The translations under genes and the position numbers were made by a program. 64,000 bases of DNA from Stomorhina lunata. Its lineage: Eukaryota > Arthropoda > Insecta > Diptera > Rhiniidae. Below, piece after piece: positions 46,118 through 58,947 of this stretch. The DNA lies in contig OW121740.1 in the NCBI GenBank assembly GCA_933228675.1, forward strand, positions 160,142,486-160,206,485, read 5' to 3'. The notes under the pieces are model-generated. The model had not been told where the DNA came from and did not search any database. It worked only from the letters and a program-made list of their open reading frames with translations. Position 1 is the stretch's first letter, and the number at the start of each line of letters is the position of its first letter.

Positions 46118-48015
46118 AAATTTTTCAAAAATTTCTTATTTTTATAGGAAATTTTTCACAAATTTCTTATTTTTATAGGAAATTTTTTCAAGAATTTCTT
46201 ATTTTCAACTTTCTTATATTTTTTTTAGGGAATTTTTCAAAATTTTTTTTATTTTTCTAGGAAATTTTTCAAAAATTTCTTATTTTATAGGAAATTTTTC
46301 ACTAATTTCTTATTTTTATAGGAAATTTTTCAAAAATGTCTTATTTTGAAATTTTTAAAAAATTCCTATTTTTAAAGGAAATTTTTCAAAATTTCTTCTT
46401 TTTATAGGAAATTGTTCAAAAATTTCTCAATTTTATTGGAAATTTCTCAAAAATTTCATATTTTTATTGGATAATTTTCAAAAATTTCTTATTTTTATAG
46501 GAAATTTTTTTAAAATTTCTTATTTTTATAGAAAATTTTTCAAAAATTTCTTATTTTTATAGGAAAATTTTCACAAATTTCTTATTTTTCTAGGAAATTT
46601 TTCAAAAATTTCTTATTTTATAGGAAATTTTTCACCAATTTCTTATTTTTATAGGAAATTTCTCAAAAATTTCTTATTTTTAAAGGAAATTTTTAAAAAA
46701 TTTCTTATTTTTATAGGAAATTTCTCAAAAATTTCTTATTTTTAAAGGAAATTTTTAAAAAATTTCTTATTTTTATAGAAAATTTTTCAAAAATTTCTTA
46801 TTGTTATAGGAAATTTTTAAAAAATTTCTTATTTTTATAGGAAAATTTTCACAAATTTCTTATTTTTCTAGGAAATTTTTCAAAAATTTCTTATTTTATA
46901 GGAAATTTTTCACTAATTTCTTATTTTTATAGGAAATTTTTTAAAAATGTCTTATTTTGAAATTTTCAAAAAATTCCTATTTTTAAAGGAAATTTTTCAA
47001 AATTTCTTCTTTTTATAGGAAATTGTTCAAAAATTTCTCAATTTTATTGGAAGTTTCTCAAAAATTTCATATTTTTATTGGAAAATTTTCAAAAATTTCT
47101 CATTTTTATAGGAAATTTTTTTAAAATTTCTTATTTTTATAGGAAATTTTTCAAAAATTTCTTATTTTTATACGAAATTTTTCAAAAATTTCTTATTTTT
47201 ATAGGAAATTTTTCAAAAATTTCTTATTTTTATACGAAAATTTTCAAAAATTTCTTATTTTTATAGGAAATTTTTCAAAAATTTCTTATTTTTATAGGAA
47301 ATTTTTCAAAAATTTCTTATTTTTATAGGAAATTTTTCAAAAATTTCTTATTTTTATAGGAAATTTTTCAAAAATTTCTTATTTTTATAGGAAATTTTTC
47401 AAAAATTTCTTATTTTAAGGAAATTTTTCAAAAATTTCTTATTTTTATGTGAAATTTTTCAAAAATTTCTTATTTTTATAGGAAATTTTTCAAAAATTTC
47501 TTATTTTTATAAGAAATTTTTCAAAAATTTCTTATTTTTATAGGAAATTTTTCAAAAATTTCTTATTTTTATAGGAAATTTTTCAAAAATTTCTTATTTT
47601 TATTGGAAATTTTTCAAAAATTTCTTATTTTTATAGGAAATTTTTCAAAAATTTCTTATTTTTATAGGAAATTTTTCAAAAATTTCTTATCTTTTTTTTT
47701 AGAAAATTTTCAAAAATATCTTATTTGTAAAAGAAATTTTTGAAAAATTTAATATATTTACAGGAAATTTTGTAAAAATTATGTATTTATATAAAACAAA
47801 ATAAATTTATATGAAATTTTTCAAAGATTTTTATATTTCCATAGGAAATTTTCAAAAATTTCGTATTTTTTAGGAAATTTTTCAAAAATTTAAAATATTT
47901 ATAGGAAATTTTTCGAAAATTTTTCGAAAATTTCTTATTTTTATAGAAAATTTTTCAAATAAGTCTTATTTTTATAGAAAATTTTTAAAAAATTTCTTAT
48001 TTTTATAGGAAGTTT
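46118..48015. repeat. 31-bp satellite array F, right part
   Basis: Continuation of the 44117-44819 array, about 60 units. The block from about 46220 to 46500 is repeated near 46830-47110: ATTGTTCAAA lies at 46411 and 47022, 611 bp apart. The left part lies 1900 bp away, or about 602 bp after removing the 1298-bp insertion. 47100-47690 is nearly homogeneous. The plus-strand frame at 47078-47266 is repeat translation. Confidence 0.95.
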
Positions 48016-48479
48016 CTTACTTTTTCAAAAGATTTGTCTAAAATTATGCAATTAAGCAATTTGTCGTTCTTTCGAAATGTAGTCATTCCAGTCAAATAAG
48101 ACCATTTTTGGACAAGAAACCTTCTTTTAAATTAAAAATTATACTCAAACTCTTATTAAATACCATTAGTTTTGCTTTTCCAATTCAATATTTAAGGAAG
48201 GGCTTTTAGGTTTTTTGCTTTCTAAAATTTTAAAGTTGTCAAATCATTCTTTAAATAGCATTATCAACGTTAATATCTTATTTAAAAAAAAGTTAATACT
48301 CAAAAGAATGCCTAACATTTTTGAAGTTTATTATGATGTCAATGAACAAAAAACACAAAAAAAATAAACGAAAAGACAAAGTTTTATTTTAACTGTTTTT
48401 TAAGTTAAATGCCAAAGAAGATAAATATTTTAAATTATAATGTTTATGATGACACAGTGCGGCAACCTAAAAAAATGTC
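48016..48479. other. Short unique spacer, no gene
   Basis: AT-rich. CAGTGCGGCAACC at 48455-48467, just before array G, resembles a hAT-type terminus. The opposite end near 50146-50155 (GTTGCATAGTG) is a weak inverted partner without a matching 8-bp duplication. Confidence 0.35.
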
Positions 48480-48845
48480 CATAAAAATATGTAATTTTTA
48501 AAAAATTTCCTATAAAAATAAGAAATTTTTGAATAATTTCCTTTTAAAATAGGACATTTTTTAAAAATTTCCTTTTAAAATAGGACATTTTTGAAAAATT
48601 TCCTTTTAAAATAGGACATTTTTGAAAAATTTCCTATAAAAATAAGAAATTTTTGAAAAATTTCCTAAAAAAATAAGAAATTTTTGAAAAATTTCCTAAA
48701 AAAAATAAGAAATTTTTGAAAAATTTCCTAAAAAAATAAGAAATTTTTGAAAAATTTCATAAAAAAAAATAAGAAATTTTTGAAAAATTTCATAAAAAAA
48801 AAATAAGAAATTTTTGAAAAATTTCCTATTAAAATAAGGAATTTT
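48480..48845. repeat. 31-bp satellite array G (A orientation)
   Basis: About 12 units of AAGAAATTTTTGAAAAATTT then CCTAAAAAAAT variants, in the same orientation as array A and opposite to F. It runs directly into array H1. Confidence 0.93.
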
Positions 48846-50120
48846 AATAAATTTTTCTGTGAAAAAATTTTATATAGAAAATTTTCGGTGAAAAATTTTA
48901 TGTAGAAAATTTTCGGTGAAAAAATTTTATGTAGAAAATTTTCGGTGAAAAAATTTTATGTAGAAAATTTTCGGTGAAAAAATTTTATATAGAAAATTTT
49001 TGGTGAAAAAATTTTATATAGAAAATTTTCGGTGAAAAAATTTTATATAGAAAATTTTCGGTGAAAAAATTTTATATAGAAAATTTTCGGTGAAAAAATT
49101 TTATATAGAAAATTTTCGGTGAAAAAATTTTATATAGAAAATTTTTGGTAAAAAAATTTTATATAGAAAATTTTCGGTGAAAAAATTTTATATAGAAAAT
49201 TTTCGGTGAAAAAATTTTATATAGAAAATTTTCGGTGAAAAAATTTTATATAGAAAATTTTCGGTGAAAAAATTTTATATAGAAAATTTTCGGTGAAAAA
49301 ATTTTATATAGAAAATTTTCGGTGAAAAAATTTTATATAGAAAATTTTCGGTGAAAAAATTTTATATAGAAAATTTTCGGTGAAAAAATTTTATATAGAA
49401 AATTTTCGGTGAAAAAATTTTATATAGAAAATTTTCGGTGAAAAAATTTTATATAGAAAATTTTCGGTGAAAAAATTTTATATAGAAAATTTTCGGTGAA
49501 AAAATTTTATATAGAAAATTTTCGGTGAAAAAATTTTATATAGAAAATTTTCGGTGAAAAAATTTTATATAGAAAATTTTCGGTGAAAAAATTTTATATA
49601 GAAAATTTTCGGTGAAAAAATTTTATATAGAAAATTTTTGGTGAAAAAATTTTATATAGAAAATTTTCGATGAAAAAATTTTATATAGAAAATTTTCGGT
49701 GAAAAAATTTTATATAGAAAATTTTCGGTGAAAAAATTTTATATAGAAAATTTTCGGTGAAAAAATTTTATATAGAAAATTTTCGGTGAAAAAATTTTAT
49801 ATAGAAAATTTTCGGTGAAAAAATTTTATATAGAAAATTTTCGGTGAAAAAATTTTATATAGAAAATTTTCGGTGAAAAAATTTTATATAGAAAATTTTC
49901 GGTGAAAAAATTTTATATAGAAAATTTTTGATGAAAAAATTTTATATAGAAAATTTTCGGTGAAAAAATTTTATATAGAAAATTTTCGTTGAAAAAATTT
50001 TATATCGAAAATTTTCGGTGAAAAAATTTTATATCGAAAATTTTCGGTGAAAAAATTTTATATCGAAAATTTTCGGTGAAAAAAGAAGATTTTCGGTAAA
50101 AAAAATTTATATAGAAATAA
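48846..50120. repeat. 29-bp satellite array H1 (GAAAATTTTCGGTGAAAAAA + TTTTATATA)
   Basis: Unit: GAAAATTTTCGGTGAAAAAA then TTTTATATA, period 29 (49204 to 49233), about 43 copies, with a nearly identical core from 49010 to 49910. The CTATAG core seen elsewhere is altered to TATATAG here. The right edge shows a TATATCGAAAA variant in three successive units. Confidence 0.97.
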
Positions 50121-51279
50121 AATTTAAGTAAATTTTTGAATTTTGTTGCATAGTGTGGTTTTTTTTTGTTTAACAATAAGTTGTTATTATTTTTAAAAAT
50201 TTACAGTTTTTTAATGGATTTGAATATGTTTAAAGATTTATGTCTCCTGATAAATAATATTGTATAAATTTTCTATACATATTCAGTTGAAGACATTTAA
50301 GTTCCATTTATTTTATATCTATTTACTTTGATCTCGAAAACATTTTCATTTCGGTTTTAATTGTTTTATAACCATTTGAGCTTTTGTCTTTATTTCAAAT
50401 AACAATTTATTTCACATTCTCCATTTTACTCGTACGTTTTGTATTTAATGACATTATTATTAATTTTACTTATACTTTTTCTACTTTTTCCTACTTTCAG
50501 GTAATTATCTGTCAGAATAACTAAATGTTATTATAGCACAAATGCATATTGTTTTAAATACTAGAAGATGATTTACATATGACATACTAACGAATTGTAG
50601 GTAAGTTCATATTTATTTTGTTAGTGTAGAATAACATAAAACTTGGAACTTAATTCCGAAAGACAGACTAGAGACATGGTAATTATAACGAAGGTATTTA
50701 GAACACTTTGAAAAAGAAAGAAATATGATTTTTTTTAAATCATTTTAATTTCTTAATATTATTGCCAAGAGAAGAATGTACCCGTAAAATTCACAATTCA
50801 AATGAAGCCATAAAAATTAAATTCAACATAGAAATAAAGATTTAAAATAATTCCTTATACTCGTACATACGTACATACATATGAGTCTTGTGCATTAAAT
50901 TAATGTATGGAAATAATGAAATGAATGAAATAAAAGTTTATGACTCTCATCGTCATCATCATAATTACTTATAACAATTATTTCTCTTAATTTTATAATA
51001 AAAATTATGTTTATTTTTTGCTTTTAATTGTATCAAATGGCAAGAAAATCTCATGATATTAAGTTATTTAGAACAAACATTTTATCTTCTTGTATTCATT
51101 TCATTTCAACTCGTTCTCATTTTCACTCATGCAAATACTTTAATGTTTTGGATTCAGCCTAAATGATTTTTAATAACGAAGTTCTTGTTTCTTTTTTTGT
51201 GAAATTTTAGAACCAGTGAGAATGGGAACTACACTGGGCAACAAGAAAACTCTTCAGGAATATAACAAAATGTTCAAAA
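50121..51279. other. Unique spacer with splice-like signals, no coding gene called
   Basis: No satellite. It contains a recursive-type splice site and a potential 100-nt exon (50481-50606, listed separately). Otherwise AT-rich without open frames. Confidence 0.4.
50481..50606 (+). promoter_or_regulatory. Candidate recursive splice site with 100-nt recursive exon
   Basis: CTACTTTTTCCTACTTTCAG ends at 50500 and is followed directly by GTAATT, an acceptor fused to a donor. Exactly 100 nt later is a perfect donor, GTAAGT, at 50601-50606. The enclosed 50501-50600 contains stops in all three frames and ends after TACTAACGAATTGTAG. An acceptor/donor hybrid plus a downstream donor is the known layout of recursive splice sites with an RS exon in long introns. 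The signal is strong for an AT-rich region, but transcription is not shown. Confidence 0.45.
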
Positions 51280-53035
51280 TTTAAAAAAATATTTCTTATT
51301 TTTTGAATATAGAAAATTTTTCAAAACTTTCCTATTTTAATAGGAAATTTTTAAAAAATTTCCTATTTTTATAGGAAATTTTTCAAAAATTTCCTATTTT
51401 TATAGGAAATTTTTAAAAATTTCCTATTTTTATAGGAAATTTTTCAAAAATTTCCTATTTTTATAGGAAATTTTTCAAAAATTTCCTATTTTTATAGGAA
51501 ATTTTTCAAAAATTTCCTATTTTTATAGGAAATTTTTCAAAAATTTCCTATTTTTATAGGAAATTTTTCAAAAATTTCCTATTTTTATAGGAAATTTTTC
51601 AAAAATTTCCTATTTTTATAGGAAATTTTTCAAAAATTTCCTATTTTTATAGGAAATTTTTCAAAAATTTCCTATTTTTATAGGAAATTTTTCAAAAATT
51701 TCCTATTTTTATAGGAAATTTTTCAAAAATTTCCTATTTTTATAGGAAATTTTTCAAAAATTTCCTATTTTTATAGGAAATTTTTCAAAAATTTCCTATT
51801 TTTATAGGAAATTTTTCAAAAATTTCCTATTTTTATAGGAAATTTTTCAAAAATTTCCTATTTTTATAGGAAATTTTTCAAAAATTTCCTATTTTTATAG
51901 GAAATTTTTCAAAAATTTCCTATTTTTATAGGAAATTTTTCAAAAATTTCCTATTTTTATAGGAAATTTTTCAAAAATTTCCTATTTTTATAGGAAATTT
52001 TTCAAAAATTTCCTATTTTTATAGGAAATTTTTCAAAAATTTCCTATTTTTATAGAAAATTTTTCAAAAATTTCCTATTTTTATAGAAAATTTTTCAAAA
52101 ATTTCTTATTTTTATAGGAAATTTTTCAAAAATTTCTTATTTTTATAGGAAATTTTTCAAAAATTTCCTATTTTTATAGGAAATTTTACAAAAATTTCCT
52201 ATTTTTATAGGAAATTTTACAAAAATTTCCTATTTTTATAGGAAATTTTACAAAAATTTCCTATTTTTATAGGAAAATTAAAAAAAATTTCCCATTTTTA
52301 TAGGAAAATTTTAAAAAATTTCCCATTTTTATAGGATATTTTTCAAAAATTTCCTATTTTTATAGGAAATTTATCAAAAATTTCTTAGTTTTATAGAAAA
52401 TTTGTCAAAAATTTCCTATTTTTATAGCAAATTTTTCAAAAATTTCCAATTTTTATACGAAATTTTTCAAAAATTTCCAATTTTTATTGGAAATTTTTCA
52501 AAAATTTCCCAACTTTATAGGAATTTTTTTAAAAATTTCCTAACGTTATAGGAAATTTTTTAAAAATTTCCTACTTTTGTAGAAAATTTTTCAAGAATTT
52601 CCTATTTTTATAGGAAATTTTTCAAAAATGTCCTATTTTTATAGGAAACTTTTCAAAAATTTCCTATTTTTTGTAGGAAATTTATCCAAAATTTCCTATT
52701 TTTATAGGAAATTTTTCAAAAATTTCCTATTTTTATAGAAAATTTTTCAAAAATTTCCTATTTTTATAGCAAATTTTTCAAAAATTTTCTATTTTTATAG
52801 GAAATTTTTCAAAAATTTCCTATTTTTATAGGAAATTTTTCAAAAATTTCTTATTTTTATACGAATTTTTTCAAAAATTTCCTATTTTTATAGGAATTTT
52901 TTCAAAAATTTCCTATTTTTATAGGATTTTTTTTTTCAAAATTTTTCTATTTTTATACGAATTTTTTCAAAAATTTCCTATTTTTATAAATTCAAAAATT
53001 TCTTATTTTTATAGGAAATGTTTAAAAAATTCTTT
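51280..53035. repeat. 31-bp satellite array N (F-like, CCTA variant)
   Basis: Unit: TTTTTCAAAAATTTCCTATT then TTTATAGGAAA, period 31, about 56 copies. 51410-52060 is almost perfectly uniform. Relative to F, one base change (CTTA to CCTA) makes an inverted repeat AAATTTCCTA ... TAGGAAATTT with a 6-bp loop in every unit. It joins array H2 directly at its right end. Confidence 0.97.
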
Positions 53036-55060
53036 GTTTTATTTTCGGTGTTAAAATTTTATATAGAAAATTTTTGGTACAAAACTTTTAACAAAAAAAT
53101 TTATATAAAAAATTTTTGATGAAAAAATGTAGAAAATTTTCGGTGAAAAAATTTTATATAGAAAATTTTCGGTGAAAAAATTTTATATAGAAAATTTTCG
53201 GTGAAAAAAATTTATATAGAAAATTTTCGGTGAAAAAATTTTATATAGAAAATTTTCGGTGGAAAAATTTTATATGGAAAATTTTCGGTGGAAAAATTTT
53301 ATATAGAAAATTTTCGGTGAAAAAATTTTATATAGAAAATTTTCGGTGAAAAAATTTTATATAGAAAATTTTCGGTGAAAAAATTTTATATAGAAAATTT
53401 TCGGTGAAAAAATTTTATATAGAAAATTTTCGGTGAAAAAATTTTATATAGAATATTTTCGGTGAAAAAATTGTATATAAAAAATTTTCGGTGAAAAAAT
53501 ATTTTAAAGAAAATTTTCGGTGAAAAAATTTTATATAGAAAATTTTCGGTGAAAAAAATTTATATAGAAAATTTTCGGTGAAAAAATTTTATATAGAAAA
53601 TTTTCGGTGGAAGAATTTTATATAGAAAATTTTCGGTGGAAAAATTTTATATAGAAAATTTTCGGTGAAAAAATTTTATATAGAAAATTTTCGGTGAAAA
53701 AATTTTATATAGAAAATTTTCGGTGAAAAAATTTTATATAGAAAATTTTCGGTGAAAAAATTTTATATAGAAAATTTTCGGTGAAAAAATTTTATATAGA
53801 AAATTTTCGGTGAAAAAATTTTATATAGAAAATTTTCGGTGAAAAAATTTTATATAGAAAATTTTCGGTGAAAAAATTTTATATAGAAAATTTTCGGTGA
53901 AAAAATTTTATATAGAAAATTTTCGGTGAAAAAATTTTATATAGAAAATTTTCGGTGAAAAAATTTTATATAGAAAATTTTCGGTGAAAAAATTTTATAT
54001 AGAAAATTTTCGGTGAAAAAATTTTATATAGAATATTTTCGGTGAAAAAATTGTATATAGAATATTTTCGGTGAAAAAATTGTGTATAAAAAATTTTCGG
54101 TGAAAAAATATTTTAAAGAAAATTTTCGGTAAAAACATTTTTTAAAGAAAATTGTCGGTGAAAAAATTTTTTAAAGAAAATTTTCGGTGAAAAAATTTTA
54201 TATAGAAAATTTTCGGTGAAAAATATTTTAAAGAAAATTTTCGGTGAAAACATTTTTTAAAGAATATTTTCGGTGAAAAAATTTTATATGAAAATTTCTT
54301 TGAAAAAATTTGATATAGAAAATTTTTGGTGAAAAAATTTTATATAGAAAATTTTCGGTGAAAAAATTTTATATAGAAATTTTTTGGTGAAAAAATTTTA
54401 TATAGAACATTTTTGGTGAAAAAAATTTGTATAGAAAATTTTCGGTGAAAAAAATTTATATAGAAAATTTTCGGTGAAAAAATTTCATATAGTTTTTTAT
54501 ATAAAATTTTTTCAGTGAAAAAATTTTATATAGAAAGCTTTCGTTGAACAAATTTTATATAGAAACTTTTCGGTAAAAAAATTGTATATAGAAGAAAATT
54601 TTCGGTGAAAAATTTTACATAGAATATTTTCGGTGAAAAATTTTATAAAGAAAATTTTCGGTGAAAAATTTTATAAAGAAAATTTTCGGTGAAAAATTTT
54701 ATAAAGAAAATTTTCGGTGAAAAATTTTATAAAGAAAATTTTCGGTGAAAAAATTGTATATAGAAAATTTTCGGTGAAAAAATTGTATATAGAAAATTTT
54801 CGGTGAAAAAATTTTATATAGAAAGTTTTCGGTGAAAAAAATCTGTAAAGAAAATTTTCGGTGAAAAAAATTTGCAAAGAAAATTTTCGGTGAAAAAATT
54901 TGATATAGAAAACAGAAAAATTTTCTAGAAATATATTTTTCTATACAAAAATATTCAATAAAAATATAAAAATGTTCAATATAAAATTTTCCAATAAAAA
55001 TATTTTTCTTTAGAAAAATTTTCGACAAATCGGAAAATTTTGTGTACAAAATTTTTATAA
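53036..55060. repeat. 29-bp satellite array H2
   Basis: The same unit as H1, about 64 copies with decayed edges. Higher-order structure is visible. A GAAAAAAATTTATATAG variant lies at 53203 and 53551 (348 bp, 12 units). The ATTTTAAAGA variant following TTGTATATAA/TTGTGTATAA lies at 53501 and 54110 (609 bp, 21 units). The minus-strand frames at 54671-55064 are repeat translation. Confidence 0.96.
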
Positions 55061-56204
55061 CCAAAAATTGTCTTTGTTCGTAAGATTATAGTTTTTGTGC
55101 TAGACCAACAACAACTGCCTCCATATTTTCCATTTCACTTCTAACATTCTAATTATCTCTGCTAATATCAATTACTTTTAGAAAAAAATTATTATCATTT
55201 ACTTTTAACTAAGTTTTTAAATAACTTTATAATTAATTCGCTGAAGTAGCTGCAGAATTTTTCTTTACGATTTTAACATTGACACAGATTTCGCTAGAAA
55301 ACTCTAAAAAATTGTTTAATTTTCAGATTGTTACGCTTCTTTTTCCATTTTTTTTCTTAATTTTTATCATTTATCTCATGAAAAATGTACCAGAAAAATA
55401 AAACGAGTAAAAAAGTAATTATTTAAATTTTCTACTAAAACTTGATTTGGATGCAATGAGAAAAAAAAAATAAACAAAAATAATGATATGATCTCGTAAA
55501 TGAAAAATGGAAAGCAGAGGAAATGTAAAAAAGTTAAAATTTTTTCCAACATAAAACAAATGCAAAATTAAACAATACAACCAAAAATAACTGGAAAAAA
55601 ACCTCATGACAAAATGTTAAAAATACAATTTAAACTCAAATAAATGACAAGAAAAGTATCCCTAAAAAAGTGGAAAACATAAAGAATCTACTCGTTCTAA
55701 AATAAATGCACCAAAAATAAATTTTTGCCAAAAAAGTTTAAAGTTACAGAGTAATGAGGTAAACTTGCAAAAAAATTAAGTAAAGTTGAAAAAATAAGAA
55801 AAACCAGAAAAAAAGTGGCAGAAAATCCTCAATTTAATAGAATCATTTGAACAGGCTCCAACCAAACGTAACGATACTACACACAACCAGACGGACAGAC
55901 CGACCGAAATATCTATTTGGAAAATATCTACAAACTGTATTTACATTTAATTAAACCCTTTTTTGGTTATTTTATACTTATTTTCTTTTTTCACCATCAA
56001 AAACATCTAAATGAAAATTAAAAAGTTACTTACTCTTATTTCCCTAGAATTTTTGAAAAAGTATAAAAATAAAAAATTGGTAGAGTAGAAATGAGAAAAA
56101 ACCGAAATAAATACTTTTAAAAGAACGTTTCAAAGCCATAATTCAGAGCTTAAATTCACCGTACTATAACAAAACCGAATTAAACCGAATTTTTCGTAGT
56201 ATTG
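55061..56204. other. Unique AT-rich spacer, no gene
   Basis: A-rich on the plus strand. The minus-strand frame at 55419-55607 is low-complexity. CCAGACGGACAGACCGACCG near 55887 is a short tetranucleotide-like tract. No transposon ends were recognised. Confidence 0.4.
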
Positions 56205-58595
56205 ATATAGAAAATTTTCGGTAAAAAAATTTTATATAGAAAATTTTCGGTGAAAAAATTGTATATAGAAAATTTTCGGTGAAAAAATTTTATATAGAAA
56301 ATTTTAGATGAAAAAATTTTATATAGAAAATTTTCGGTGAAATAGTTTTATATAGAAAATTTTCGGTGAAAAAGTTTTATATAGAAAATTTTCTGTGAAA
56401 AAATGTTATATAGAAAGTTTTAGGTGAAAAAATTTTTTATAGAAAATTTTTCATGAAAAAATTTTATATAGAAAATTTTCATGAAAAAATGTATAGAATA
56501 TTTTCGATGAAATGCTTAGACAATTTCTGGTGAAAAAATTTTATATAGAAATTTTTATATAAAAAATTTTCGGTGAAAAAATTTAATTTAGAAAATTTTC
56601 GGTGAAAAAATTTTATATAGAAAATTTTCTGTGAAAAAATTTTATATAGAAAATTTTCGGTGAAAAAATTTTATATAGAAAATTTTCGGTGAAAAAATTT
56701 TATATAGAAAATTTTCGGTGAAAAAATTTTATATAGAAAATTTTCGGTGAAAAAATTTTATATAGAAAATTTTCGGTGAAAAATTTTATATAGAAAATTT
56801 TCGGTGAAAAAATTTTATATAGAAAATTTTCGGTGAAAAAATTTTATATAGAAAATTTCTGGTGAAAAAATTTTATATAGAAAATTTTCGATGAAAAAAT
56901 TTTATATAGAAAATTTTCGGTGAAAAAATTTTATATAGAAAATTTTCGGTGAAAAAATTTTATATAGAAAATTTTCGGTGAAAAAATTTTATATAGAAAA
57001 TTTTCGGTGAAAAAATTTTATATAGAAAATTTTCGGTGAAAAATTTTATATAGAAAATTTTCGGTGAAAAAATTTTATATAGAAAATTTTCATGAAAAAA
57101 TGTATAGAATATTTTCGATGAAATGTTTAGACAATTTCTAGTGAAAAAATTTTATATAGAAATTTTTATATAAAAAATTTTCGGTGAAAAAATTTAATTT
57201 AGAAAATTTTCGGTGAAAAAATTTTATATAGAAAATTTCCGAGAAAAAATTTTTTTAGAAAATTTTTGGTGGAAAAATTTGAATGGAAAATTTTCGATGA
57301 AAAATTTTGTATAAAAAATTTTCGGTCAAAATATTTTATATACAAAATTTTCGGTGAAAAAATTTTGTATAGAAATTTTGCGGTGAAAAAATATTATATA
57401 GAAAATTTTCGGTAAAATCGGTGAAAAAATTCGGTGAAAAAATTTTATAAAGAATATTTCCGGTGAAAAAATTTTATATAGAAAATTTTCGGTGAAAAAA
57501 ATTTATATAGAAAATTTTCGGAGCTAAAATTTTATAAATAAAATTTTCGGTGAACAAATTTTATATAGAAAATTTTCCGTGAAAAAAATTTATATAGACA
57601 ATTTTCGTTGCTAAAATTTTATAAAGAAAATTTTCGGTGCTAAAATTTTTCTAAATAAAATTCTCTGTGAAAAAATTTTATATAGAAAATTTTCGGTAAA
57701 AAAATTTATATAGACAATTTTCGGTGAAAAAATATTTCCGGTGATAAAATTTTATATAGAAAATTTTCGGTGAAAAAATTTTATATATAAAATTTTCGGT
57801 GAAAAAATTGTATATAGAAAATTTTCGGTGAAAAAATTTTATATAGAAAATTTTCGGTGAAAAAATGTTATATAGAAAATTTTCGGTGAAAAAATTTTAT
57901 ATAGAAAATTTTCGGTGAAAAAATTTTATATAGAAAATTTTCGGTGAAAAAATTTTATATAGAAAATTTTCGGTGAAAAAATTTTGTATAGAAAATTTTC
58001 GGTAAAAAAATTTTATATAGAAAATTTTCGGTAAAAAAATTTTATATAGAAAATTTTCGGTGAAAAAATTTTATATAGAGAATTTTCGCTAAAAAAATTT
58101 TGTATAGAAAATTTTCGGTGAAAAAATTTTGTATAGAAAATTTTCGGTGAAAAAATTTTATATAGAAAATTTTCGGTGAAAAAATTTTATAATGAAAATT
58201 TTCGGTGAAAAAATTTTATAAAGAAAAAAATTTTTTTAAGAAAATTTTCGGTGAAAAAATTTTTTTAAGAAAATTTTCGGTGAAACAATTTTTTTAAGAA
58301 AATTTTCGGTGAAAAATTTTTTTTTAGAAAATTTTGGGTAAAAAAGTTTTAGATAGAAAATTTTTGGTGAAAAGATTTTATATAGAAAATTTTGGGTGAA
58401 AAATTTTTTAAAGAAAATTTTCGGTGAAAAAATTTTTTAAGAAAATTTTTGGTGAAAAAATTTTATATAGAAAATTTTCGGTACAAAAATGTTATATAGA
58501 AAATTTTCTGTGAAAAAATTTTATATAGAAAATTTTCGTTGAAAAAATTTTATATAGAAAATTTTCGTTGAAAAAATTTTATATAGAAAATTTTA
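56205..58595. repeat. 29-bp satellite array H3
   Basis: The same unit as H1/H2, about 80 copies. A composite variant block (CATGAAAAAATGTATAGAAT, then AAATGCTTAGACAATTTCTG) begins at 56480 and recurs at 57091, 611 bp apart (about 21 units), with nearly identical sequence after it. Edges are degenerate with indels and partial units (for example GGTAAAATCGGTGAAAAAAT near 57410). Confidence 0.96.
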
Positions 58596-58912
58596 GGTAT
58601 ACAAAATCGTTGCTGCCCTTAAAAAGTTCTTTGACTTACATTTGTAAGTGCTCATTCTGGTTTTTTGTGTTTAAGATTTTGGAAAATTCGTTACGCTTGG
58701 TCTAATTTAAAATGGGCAAAATATAAAACAAAAGATTAAACAAAATTCCTCTATTTAGTACTTTGGCTTCGTTTTATTTTTTGTTGGTGTAAATGTTTAA
58801 ATCATTGGCTGATTTTACCGTTAAAGATTTTTTTTTGCGGAAAAATAAATGATGATTTTTTTATTCTAGTTAAAGTCTACATTAGGAAAATATACGCGTT
58901 GTTAACTAACTA

Positions 58913-58947
58913 AATGAATGAATGAATGAACGACTGACTGACTGACG
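58913..58947. repeat. GAAT/GACT tetranucleotide microsatellite
   Basis: AATGAATGAATGAATGAACG runs into ACTGACTGACTGACGG, two adjacent imperfect tetranucleotide tracts. Confidence 0.85.

Noticed and set aside
48455..50155. hAT-like termini (CAGTGCGGCAACC / GTTGCATAGTG) bracketing arrays G and H1
   Set aside because: The inverted match is weak and the flanking 8 bases (TGATGACA versus TGGTTTTT) do not match. Insufficient to call an element.
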